Source of the DNA: Chloroflexi bacterium RBG_16_64_32
GTDB lineage: Bacteria > Chloroflexota > Dehalococcoidia > SM23-28-2 > RBG-16-64-32
Assembly: GCA_001795235.1 (NCBI GenBank)
Contig: MGNZ01000051.1
Location: 17,312 to 25,503 of the forward strand
Length of the DNA stretch: 8,192 nucleotides
Direction of reading: 5' to 3'
The notes beneath the pieces were generated by a model. The model did no database searches. It had not been told where the DNA came from and saw nothing but the letters and a program-made list of their open reading frames with translations. This document shows positions 1 through 5,454 of the stretch, one piece after another; the first letter of the stretch is position 1, and the number at the start of each line of letters is the position of its first letter. The translations under genes were made by a program, and so were the position numbers.

Positions 1-37
1 GGCATCTCGTAGGCGCCCGAATTGTCGCGACCCAGCC

Positions 38-844
38 CTAGGCCGGCTGGACGACCACGTCCTCGATGATCAGAGGCGGCGGCAGTTCGTCCGGCGTCTG
101 GCAGGGGTTGGATTCGCTCGGCTGGGCGCCGAAGCACGGGACGCGCTGCTCCAGCGACTCTAGGATCTCCCGCCCCTCTATCACCTCGCCGACGACGCTG
201 CCTTCGAACTTGCCATCGTCGGTCAGGGCGATGACGAACTGGCTCCCGTGCACCTGGTCGCTCCCCTGTGAGGTGACCGGCACGATGACCGACCACAGGC
301 CGGGATCGCTGGAGTCCCCCTCTCTGGGCAAAGTGTAGCCCGGGCCGGCGGTCCCCGCGCAGGAGTACTCGCCGGAACCCTCGCAGGTGGGGTCTCCGGC
401 CTGCGCGTCAAACCCCGGCAGCACCCAGAAGAACTCCAGTCCGTCGTAGAAGTTATGGCCGGCCAGAAAGGCGAAGCTGTTAGCCGCCTGGGGCGTGTCG
501 GGGTTCAGAGCGATGACGATGGGCCCGCGGTCTGTGGTGATCACCGCTTTGTGGCCCTTGGATGTGTCTATGGTGTCCTCCGCCTTGCTAAAGGTCAGGA
601 GGCCAATTGGCGTCTCGCCCGGCACCGGCGAATCTTCAACGATGGGCGCGCCACCACCCCCCCCGGACGTGCCGCCGAGGCCTGGCGCCAGCCCCACGGC
701 GGCCAGGCTCAAGATCATCACCATGATGAACGCCACGTAGAACGCCTTGACGTTCCAAATGAGGTTTATGGGAAACGGGGGCTTCGCGGTGCGTGTCGGC
801 GGCGCTCCGGAAAGCCGTCTCCTTCGTCTCTGTCGTCTTGGCAG
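38..844 (-). CDS. Membrane-anchored cyclophilin-type peptidyl-prolyl isomerase-like protein, probable CTG start
   Basis: The cyclophilin fold is seen from the KAVITTDRGPIVIAL strand through FYDGLEFFWVLPGFDAQAGD and the QVHGSQFVIAL block, ending near VVGEVIEGREILESL. The family catalyses cis-trans isomerisation of prolyl bonds; outside the membrane it would act as a folding factor. The first conventional start is GTG at 736, but the frame stays open upstream to a TAA at 860-862. It encodes an Arg-rich stretch and then FPINLIWNVKAFYV running into the hydrophobic AFIMVMILSLAAVGL, so a GTG start would remove the positively charged side of the anchor. No ATG, GTG or TTG lies in that extension; a CTG at 842-844 has AGGAG seven bases upstream, giving about 268 residues. 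A Gly-rich linker follows the anchor. The Arg usually essential for catalysis (R55 of human CypA) aligns with Trp in FFWVLPGF. Four Cys (two in an active-site-side insert, two near the C-terminus) could form disulfides. Fold confident; start and activity uncertain. Confidence 0.85.
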   Translation of the reverse strand: MPRRQRRRRRLSGAPPTRTAKPPFPINLIWNVKAFYVAFIMVMILSLAAVGLAPGLGGTSGGGGGAPIVEDSPVPGETPIGLLTFSKAEDTIDTSKGHKAVITTDRGPIVIALNPDTPQAANSFAFLAGHNFYDGLEFFWVLPGFDAQAGDPTCEGSGEYSCAGTAGPGYTLPREGDSSDPGLWSVIVPVTSQGSDQVHGSQFVIALTDDGKFEGSVVGEVIEGREILESLEQRVPCFGAQPSESNPCQTPDELPPPLIIEDVVVQPA

Positions 845-851
845 GGGTTGT

Positions 852-856
852 CTCCT
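852..856 (-). promoter_or_regulatory. Shine-Dalgarno supporting a CTG start of the cyclophilin-like gene
   Basis: The message reads GAGAGGAGA just after an in-frame TAA. Its AGGAG core ends seven bases before CTG at 844-842. No comparable site precedes the GTG at 736. This placement is the main reason for preferring the upstream CTG start. Confidence 0.5.
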
Positions 857-876
857 CTCTTATCCCGGTCGGTCTC

Positions 877-882
877 AGTATA
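877..882 (-). promoter_or_regulatory. Possible -10 box for the cyclophilin-like gene
   Basis: TATACT on the minus strand lies about 20 bases upstream of the Shine-Dalgarno of the cyclophilin-like gene, in the AT-richest part of the divergent intergenic region. No convincing TTGACA-like -35 sits 16-18 bases further upstream, so the promoter call rests on the -10 alone. Confidence 0.3.
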
Positions 883-910
883 GCAGACGGTACTATTTAA
901 GCCGAGGTTG

Positions 911-921
911 CGTGTAACACG
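911..921. promoter_or_regulatory. Small palindrome in divergent intergenic region, operator-like
   Basis: CGTGTAACACG is a perfect 5-bp inverted repeat around a single A. It lies between the divergent cyclophilin-like gene and the plus-strand 93-residue gene, where a shared regulator could bind. It is short enough to occur by chance and no regulator gene is nearby. Confidence 0.2.
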
Positions 922-965
922 AGGACGGCCAGCGCATCATTAATTGGTGAATCAGCAAGAGAGGC

Positions 966-1247
966 ATGGGTTTACTAATTATGACGATAGCGCAGCAGAC
1001 CCGACCACCCAACGAGGACACGTGGGCCGACCTGAGCGGCCGCTGGTTTTTCGCCTGGCGAATGGCCGCCGCCTGCGAGACGGCGCTGAGGGAGGTGCAC
1101 TTCGCCATGGGCCGTCAGGACGACCCCAAGCGGGTGCAGGCGCTGGAGAAGGCCAGCCGGCTCCTGCGCAAGGAGCTGGTGCGCTGGGTGCGTCGCGGGG
1201 AGGCGCTGGACATGATCGTGGACCGCGTGCCAGGACCATCTGCGTAA
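966..1247 (+). CDS. Small hypothetical protein, helical and charged
   Basis: I do not recognise this 93-residue protein. It has no signal peptide, membrane segment or cysteine pair. From about residue 18 it is rich in Arg, Glu, Ala, Leu and Trp (TWADLSGRWFFAWRMAAACE, later KASRLLRKELVRWVRRGEAL), consistent with two or three amphipathic helices and a small cytosolic, possibly nucleic-acid or protein-binding, role; that is inference from composition only. The ATG at 966 has a purine-rich AGAGAGG almost touching it, and a second in-frame ATG at 981 (MTIAQQ) is possible, so the start is uncertain by five codons. It is the only plus-strand gene, diverges from the cyclophilin-like gene and ends shortly before a strong hairpin terminator, which supports its being a real single-gene transcript. 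Confidence 0.65.
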   Translation: MGLLIMTIAQQTRPPNEDTWADLSGRWFFAWRMAAACETALREVHFAMGRQDDPKRVQALEKASRLLRKELVRWVRRGEALDMIVDRVPGPSA

Positions 1248-1268
1248 AGACAGCCAACAGACGGGACG

Positions 1269-1299
1269 GGCCCAGCCTTCGGCTGGGCCTCTTTCTATT
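1269..1299 (+). terminator. Intrinsic terminator of the 93-residue gene
   Basis: GGCCCAGCC and GGCTGGGCC form a perfect 9-bp stem around a TTC loop, followed by the pyrimidine-rich CTCTTTCTATT tract. It begins 21 bases after the TAA of the plus-strand gene. On the minus strand the hairpin follows the stop of the MaoC-like gene by about 25 bases but has no T tract, so it is oriented for the plus-strand transcript. Confidence 0.75.
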
Positions 1300-1313
1300 C
1301 GGGCGCCAGCCGC

Positions 1314-2183
1314 CTATCGTTGAACCGCGCTGGCGCTTCCCACCACAACCTTGGTGCCGCCCGGCTTCTCGCACCAGATCTGGACGTGCGCTCTCCCCGC
1401 CGCGCCCTCCGGCGTGACTTCTGTCACTTGGCCTCGGCAGGTCACCTGCTCCTTCTGCCAGAGGATGTTCACCAGGTTGGCGCTCATACGCCCGCCCACG
1501 TACCAGCCGGCGCCAAAGCGTTCGGTCATCATCTGGGAGAGGAAGCAGAGCGACATCATCCCCTGGACAACGATGTCCGGGAAGCCCAGCTTTCGCGCCT
1601 CCTCGATGTCGTTGTGATAGTTCTTGGCGGGGCCCGAGAACCTCCGACACATCTCCAGGCTGACGTCCTTCGTGACCTCCGGCACCTCATCGAGAGGCTC
1701 CTGCGCGCCCACGTCGAAGCGGCGACCGCCGCTCTTCTCCCGCTCCTTGTCGACGACGATCCCTTTCGCCGCCGCAAGGAGGAAGCTCTGGTGCGTGCGG
1801 CCGCGGTTCAGGATGCGCCCGTCGCCGCCCAGGCACGTCACCTCGTTGACCACGTACTCCCGATCCCGCTTGACGTAACGAGCAACGATGAGGGCGCGGG
1901 TGGTGACGGTGTCTCCTACCATGATGGGGTGGAAGAGCTCCCACTCCTGCTTGGCGTGCAGGTTGCCATAGATGTTCGGCAGGTACCACGCGAGGTTGCG
2001 GTAGACCTGGGAGTGAAGGACCAGAGCCGGCGCCACCGGCCCTCCGAACGGCGAATCGCCGAAGTACCACGGGTTGTGGTCGTCAACCGACTCGGCGTAG
2101 TGGTGGACCAGCTCCGGCGTTATCCGCACCTCAATGGCGCCGTAGTCGCGCCCCACGTAGATTTCGTCTGTTCTGGTCGTCAT
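1314..2183 (-). CDS. Double-hotdog MaoC-like (FAS1-type) dehydratase/hydratase family protein
   Basis: The 289 residues form two hotdog domains, about 10-140 and 165-289, the layout of FAS1-like/MaoC-like dehydratases that act on acyl-CoA or acyl-carrier thioesters. The ATG is well supported: AAGGAG lies eight bases upstream. The hydratase-2 signature needs Asp and His five residues apart (D-x-N-P-x-H). In the N-terminal half D35 is present (DDHNPWY) but Tyr40 stands where His should be; in the C-terminal half His190 is present (SGPAKNYHND) but Pro185 stands where Asp should be. The GFPDIVVQG segment that normally follows the motif is intact in the C-terminal half. Activity may use one residue from each half or may be lost, with thioester binding retained. 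It follows the amidase gene by 54 bases on the same strand, so co-transcription is likely. Substrate cannot be told from sequence. Confidence 0.85.
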   Translation of the reverse strand: MTTRTDEIYVGRDYGAIEVRITPELVHHYAESVDDHNPWYFGDSPFGGPVAPALVLHSQVYRNLAWYLPNIYGNLHAKQEWELFHPIMVGDTVTTRALIVARYVKRDREYVVNEVTCLGGDGRILNRGRTHQSFLLAAAKGIVVDKEREKSGGRRFDVGAQEPLDEVPEVTKDVSLEMCRRFSGPAKNYHNDIEEARKLGFPDIVVQGMMSLCFLSQMMTERFGAGWYVGGRMSANLVNILWQKEQVTCRGQVTEVTPEGAAGRAHVQIWCEKPGGTKVVVGSASAVQR

Positions 2184-2212
2184 CGTCTTCTCCTTATCGC
2201 GGCGCCCGCCGG

Positions 2213-2237
2213 GCCCAGACGGGCCCCCGTCCGGGGG
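2213..2237. repeat. GC-rich intergenic hairpin element, copy 1
   Basis: Contains GCCCAGACGGGCCC at 2213-2226 followed by CGTCCGGG. CCCAGACGG (2214-2222) pairs with CCGTCCGGG (2227-2235) with one A-C mismatch. It sits directly after the amidase stop and before the MaoC-like gene. The same 14-base core recurs at 3794-3807. It may act as an intercistronic RNA hairpin; there is no T tract on either side. Confidence 0.5.
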
Positions 2238-3662
2238 CTACACCGTGGCCGGTATCTCCCTGGGCCAGACGTCGTTCCACGGACGCTCCTGCTCGAAGGC
2301 GTACGACGCCTGGAGGACCAGTTCGTCGCGGTGATACGGCCCCACGATCTGGAGGCCGCAGGGCAGGCCGGAGTCGGTGAGCCCCGCCCGCACGGTGGCC
2401 GCCGGGTGCCGCGACAGGTTGAAGGGGTAGGTGAAGGCGATCACCTGCAACGGGTTTCCGATCGACTTCCCGTCGATCTCCAGCGGGAACTTGCCGCGGG
2501 CGTCGAACGCCTCCGTGGGCAACGTGGGCGTCATCAGCAGGTCATACCGCTCAAACAGGCGCCAGAGGTAGTTCACCAGCTCGGCGCGGGCGCGCTGAGC
2601 TGCGCCGTACACCTCCGGGGTGACCGCCCGCGCCCTCTCGGTGCCGTCCAGGAACCCACGCCCGAACTCCGAGCGGTGCTCCTCGATCAGATCGGCGATC
2701 TCGGCGTAGACCTCGGCGCCGGCCACCTGAGCCCACTGCAGCCCCGGGTCCGGGAAGCCTCCCTCCAGCTCCTCGACGTCGTGCCCCAGCTTCTCGAATA
2801 CCTGCACCGCCTGCTCCACCTCGCGGCGCACGTCCGGCTGCAGGCGGGCGTAGCCCAGCGTTGGGCTCCAGGCGATGCGGAGCCCGCTGGGGAACTGCGT
2901 CAACGTCTCCACATACGAGATGCCGGGATGGGGAAGGGAATCTGGGTCAGCCGGGTGATGGCCGGCAACAGCGTCCATGTACAGGGCCGCGTCACGGACG
3001 GTGCGGGTTATGGGCCCGTGGGAGACCGTGTCGCTCCAGAAGAGCATCCGGAAAGGCCCGCGGGGTATGCGGCCGAAGGTAGGCTTGAGCCCGAAGCACC
3101 CGGTGTAGCAGGCGGGGATGCGGACGGAGCCGCCGCCGTCGGAACCGGTGGCCAGGGGCACCATGCCCGAGGCGATGGCGGCCGAGGTGCCGCCGCTGGA
3201 GCCGCCGGGAGTGCGCTCCGGGTTCCACGGGTTGCGGGTGACGCCGAACAGCAGGTTCTTGGTGAACGCCGTGTACCCGAACTCCGGCGCGTTGGTCTTC
3301 CCCAGCAGTATGGCGCCCGCCTCCTTCAGCCGCTCTACCTGCACGGAGTCTCGCTCCGGCAGGTTGTCCTTGAAGGGCACGGAGGCGTGGGTAGACGGGA
3401 AGCCTTCGGCGTCCTCCAGCTCCTTGACGCCGAACGGGAGCCCGGCCAGGGCGCCTACGTCGTCGCCGTGAGCGATGCGGTCAGCCATGGTGCGGGCATC
3501 GGCCAGCGCCTCCTCCGGCCGCATGGCGATGAACGCGTTGAGCACTGGGTTGGCCTCCTCGATGCGCCGGAGGCTGGCCTCCATCAGCTCCACGGGGGAG
3601 AGCTCGCGCGAGCGTATCGCCGCGGCGAGTTCGTAGGCGGGCTTGAACCAGAGCTCGGACAT
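2238..3662 (-). CDS. Amidase signature family hydrolase
   Basis: Hydrolyses an amide (or related) bond using the Ser-cisSer-Lys triad of the amidase signature family; likely cytosolic, as no signal peptide is seen. Counting from Met at 3662, the triad is Lys80 (GLPFGVKE), Ser155 (PGGSSGG) and Ser179 (GSDGGGSVRIPA), followed by the usual CFGLKPTFGRIPRGP block. The 75- and 24-residue spacings are those of FAAH and GatA. Length of 474 is typical. Another ATG two codons upstream (3668) lies only one base from GGAGG (3670-3674), whereas the ATG at 3662 is seven bases from it, so 3662 is preferred. No gatB or gatC lies nearby, so this is probably not the Glu-tRNA amidotransferase subunit; it may act on a small-molecule or xenobiotic amide. 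The MaoC-like gene follows in the same orientation. Confidence 0.93.
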   Translation of the reverse strand: MSELWFKPAYELAAAIRSRELSPVELMEASLRRIEEANPVLNAFIAMRPEEALADARTMADRIAHGDDVGALAGLPFGVKELEDAEGFPSTHASVPFKDNLPERDSVQVERLKEAGAILLGKTNAPEFGYTAFTKNLLFGVTRNPWNPERTPGGSSGGTSAAIASGMVPLATGSDGGGSVRIPACYTGCFGLKPTFGRIPRGPFRMLFWSDTVSHGPITRTVRDAALYMDAVAGHHPADPDSLPHPGISYVETLTQFPSGLRIAWSPTLGYARLQPDVRREVEQAVQVFEKLGHDVEELEGGFPDPGLQWAQVAGAEVYAEIADLIEEHRSEFGRGFLDGTERARAVTPEVYGAAQRARAELVNYLWRLFERYDLLMTPTLPTEAFDARGKFPLEIDGKSIGNPLQVIAFTYPFNLSRHPAATVRAGLTDSGLPCGLQIVGPYHRDELVLQASYAFEQERPWNDVWPREIPATV

Positions 3663-3923
3663 GGGCATTCCTCCATGCTAGGCGGGTTCGCTGACGTGGG
3701 CGCTGGCATAGTACAACAAAGTCCGTAGAATAGGGAAGCTTCAGGGGGCTGGGCGTCTACACTCTTCAGTGTGGATACAGTTGAGGTGAGTTAGCCCAGA
3801 CGGGCCCGCTACGCGCGTCTGCGTCCGGGCCAAAAGCACCTGGCGTTTCTGTAGTCGGAAGCGCAGCCGGTGAGATCGTTCACGGTCGTGCCAGGGTGTC
3901 CTCTCCGGCGGCAGGCCAGGGGC
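3663..3923. other. Noncoding stretch between lgt and amidase genes
   Basis: No convincing gene is seen here. Going from lgt towards the amidase it holds a GC-rich hairpin element (3794-3830), a second small hairpin (3757-3763 with 3768-3774, seven pairs including one G-T, loop CTTC), a weak -10-like TACTAT on the minus strand at 3708-3713 with a poor -35, and the amidase Shine-Dalgarno at 3670-3674. The size and the hairpins suggest that lgt and the amidase are separate transcription units. Confidence 0.5.
3794..3830. repeat. GC-rich intergenic hairpin element, copy 2
   Basis: GCCCAGACGGGCCC at 3794-3807 is identical over 14 bases to 2213-2226, and CGTCCGGG (3822-3829) recurs as in copy 1. 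GCCC-A-GACG (3794-3802) pairs with CGTC-C-GGGC (3822-3830), the same A-C mismatch as copy 1 but with a longer loop. It lies downstream of lgt. Two copies, both intergenic, suggest a dispersed REP-like element. Confidence 0.45.
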
Positions 3924-4745
3924 TCAATAGGGGACAGTACGTGATTGCGCACCTTGCCGCAGAGCGTAGACCCACATCCAGAGGCCGGCGCTGATGACGG
4001 CCAGCGAAAGGGCGACGAAATGCGCCTCCTGCAGGCTCCACAGCCATCTCCGCTCCTCCCGGAGGAAGGTGATGGCGAACTTCCCGGCGGCATACAGGGC
4101 AAGATACGTCGCGAACAGGGCTCCTGGCCTTTTGATGCGCTTGCGGAGCATCCACAGAACACCAAACACGGCGAGATCCCAGAGGGCTTCATAGGCGAAC
4201 ACCGGCTGGTAACTAATCGCTCGATCTGGAGCCATGGCACCCGGGTTGAGATAGCTGATTCCCCAGGGCAAGCCCGTCTCCTTGCCCAGGGCATCGCCGG
4301 TCACAAGGCACCCGAGCCTGCCGATCGCTTGGCCCAGAATGATGCCGGGTGCTGCGGCGTCCGCGAGGCTGAGCAGCGGAGCGCGGCGCAGCCGGGCGAC
4401 GGCAAGCGTCGCAACGATACCTCCGAGCAGGGCTCCGCCGATCGCCAGTCCGCCTTGCTGTAATTCGAAGACACGCATAGGGTCTGAGGCGTACATCGAC
4501 CAGTTGTCGACGACATGGAAGGCCCGCGCTCCGACGAGTCCACCCAGGATGGCCCATGGGCCGATGCCCCAGAACGCGTCAAGTGGGATATTGCGCCGCC
4601 GAACCTCGTGTTGCCCCACCAGCAGGGCCGCGCCGATGGCTAGAACCACAGCCAGGCCGTACCAGCTGAGAGTCAGGTGACCCAGCCGCAGGATGGCCGG
4701 GTCGACGTCAATGATGATCGTGGCCAGTGATGCCGGGTAGCGCAA
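3924..4745 (-). CDS. lgt: Prolipoprotein diacylglyceryl transferase
   Basis: Transfers diacylglycerol from phosphatidylglycerol to the lipobox cysteine of preprolipoproteins; an integral cytoplasmic-membrane enzyme. The 273 residues contain several hydrophobic segments and the Lgt landmarks in order: LSWYGLAVVLAI near residue 26, GGLVGARAFHVVDNW near 68, LQQGGLAIGGALLGG near 95, the signature GQAIGRLGCLVTGDALGKET near 138 with the essential Arg143, YQPVFAYEALWD near 179, and FLREERR near 227. The signature is the GRLGC...GD variant rather than GRLGN...GE of E. coli. The frame is closed by TAG just upstream, so the start must be the TTG at 4745 or a rarer codon; no Shine-Dalgarno is evident. 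It lies 73 bases after the redoxin gene on the same strand with a hairpin between, so it may or may not share that transcript. Confidence 0.93.
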   Translation of the reverse strand: MRYPASLATIIIDVDPAILRLGHLTLSWYGLAVVLAIGAALLVGQHEVRRRNIPLDAFWGIGPWAILGGLVGARAFHVVDNWSMYASDPMRVFELQQGGLAIGGALLGGIVATLAVARLRRAPLLSLADAAAPGIILGQAIGRLGCLVTGDALGKETGLPWGISYLNPGAMAPDRAISYQPVFAYEALWDLAVFGVLWMLRKRIKRPGALFATYLALYAAGKFAITFLREERRWLWSLQEAHFVALSLAVISAGLWMWVYALRQGAQSRTVPY

Positions 4746-4760
4746 TGACTAGTCCAGTCT

Positions 4761-4783
4761 CGTGTGGATCCTTGTGCCACACG
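4761..4783. other. Intergenic hairpin between redoxin and lgt genes
   Basis: CGTGTGG (4761-4767) and CCACACG (4777-4783) form a perfect 7-bp stem with a 9-base loop. There is no T tract on the minus strand after it, so it is not a standard intrinsic terminator; it could be an mRNA-processing or attenuating hairpin, or chance. Confidence 0.3.
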
Positions 4784-4818
4784 CCGGGTGAACAGCGACA
4801 ACCACTAGCCGTCGCGGC

Positions 4819-5445
4819 TCAGCCCAGGAGCTCCAGGCGCTCTGACACGTTGTCGTAAATCTCGTCCACGTCGACGTACATCGGACTGCCGTGGCCGATC
4901 CAGTCCCACCGCCAGATGATCTGGCCCGCCTTGTTGACGAGCACGAAGGTATGTCCCGGCTTGACCCCTGGGTGCATGCTGAACTCCAGGGCGTTGTACG
5001 TGGTGGACACGCTCTTGTCCTCGTCCGCCGCGACGATGGAGGTTATTCCGAGTCTGCGAGCCTCAGCTTCCAGCTCGTACATAGGGTCTACCATGATGGT
5101 CACCAGCTCCACGTCCAGGGCCTGGAACCGCTCCCAGTCCTCATCCAGGTCAACGACCTGGTCCCAGCAGGGCGCTCACCCCGTCCCTTCGTTGAAGTAA
5201 AGGAGCACGACGTGCTGGCCCAGGTGCTCGCTCAGGGAGAACTCATCCCCGGCGACAGTGGGAAGGGTGAAGGTCGACGCCGGCTCCACGAAATACTGCT
5301 TTTGTCCGCTGTCGGCCCCGCCCCGCCCTACCAGCCAGGCAATGATTCCGATGGCCAAGGCCAGCGAGGCGACCGCCGCCAGGCGCCGCTGTACCCTTCT
5401 CCGTTGCCACCAGGGCTGTCCACCCTTTTGCGTCTTCTTGGTCAC
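4819..5445 (-). CDS. Membrane-anchored thioredoxin-fold (redoxin) selenoprotein with U-A-P-C active site
   Basis: Read through one in-frame TGA (5176-5178), this gives 208 residues: a charged N-terminus, a membrane anchor at about 22-42 (AAVASLALAIGIIAWLV), then a redoxin/TlpA-like domain facing outward. The domain starts FTLPTVAGDEFSLSEHLGQHVVLLYFNEGTG, after which the TGA falls at codon 90, followed by APCWDQ, i.e. U90-A-P-C93 where thioredoxin-fold proteins have CxxC. The same frame continues 118 codons with family-like features (VELVTIMVDP, HTFVLVNKAGQIIWRWDW). A hairpin suited to a bacterial SECIS follows the TGA. Sec would act as the attacking residue in thiol-disulfide exchange or peroxide reduction; substrate unknown. 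GTG start at 5445 with AGGAGG five bases upstream, nine bases after the Rieske gene. A TGA also ends the gene. Alternatives are a nonsense mutation or a sequence error, both less likely given the exact active-site position. Confidence 0.85.
5145..5178 (-). promoter_or_regulatory. Candidate bacterial SECIS element with its Sec UGA codon
   Basis: UGA is at 5178-5176 of the minus strand. Fourteen bases later CCAGGUC (5161-5155) pairs perfectly with GACCUGG (5151-5145) around the loop GUU (5154-5152). The loop therefore begins 22 bases after UGA, within the roughly 16-37 base window known for bacterial SECIS hairpins, and opens with GU, the loop feature recognised by SelB. The hairpin lies inside coding sequence, as bacterial SECIS elements do. 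Confidence 0.75.
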
Positions 5446-5454
5446 ATCTTCCTC

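Noticed and set aside
1..37. Possible start of a further minus-strand gene at the left edge
   Set aside because: An ATG at 5-3 exists but only one further base is visible and there is no clear ribosome binding site.
1320..3728. Long plus-strand open frame of about 800 codons
   Set aside because: It lies antisense to the MaoC-like and amidase genes, which have clear domains and ribosome binding sites. Its translation is rich in Arg, His and Gly with no recognisable domain, as expected for a shadow in GC-rich DNA.
4795..4815. A second SECIS-like hairpin after the terminal TGA of the redoxin gene
   Set aside because: The stem is only 5 bp (GCGAC/GTCGC) with an 11-base loop starting too close to the TGA, and the frame beyond shows no domain-like sequence.
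4819..5178. Redoxin region read as two separate genes (4819-5112 and 5176-5445) or as a pseudogene
   Set aside because: Both parts and the 21 codons between them are in one frame, form one continuous redoxin domain, and the only break is a TGA at the catalytic Cys position with a SECIS-like hairpin after it.
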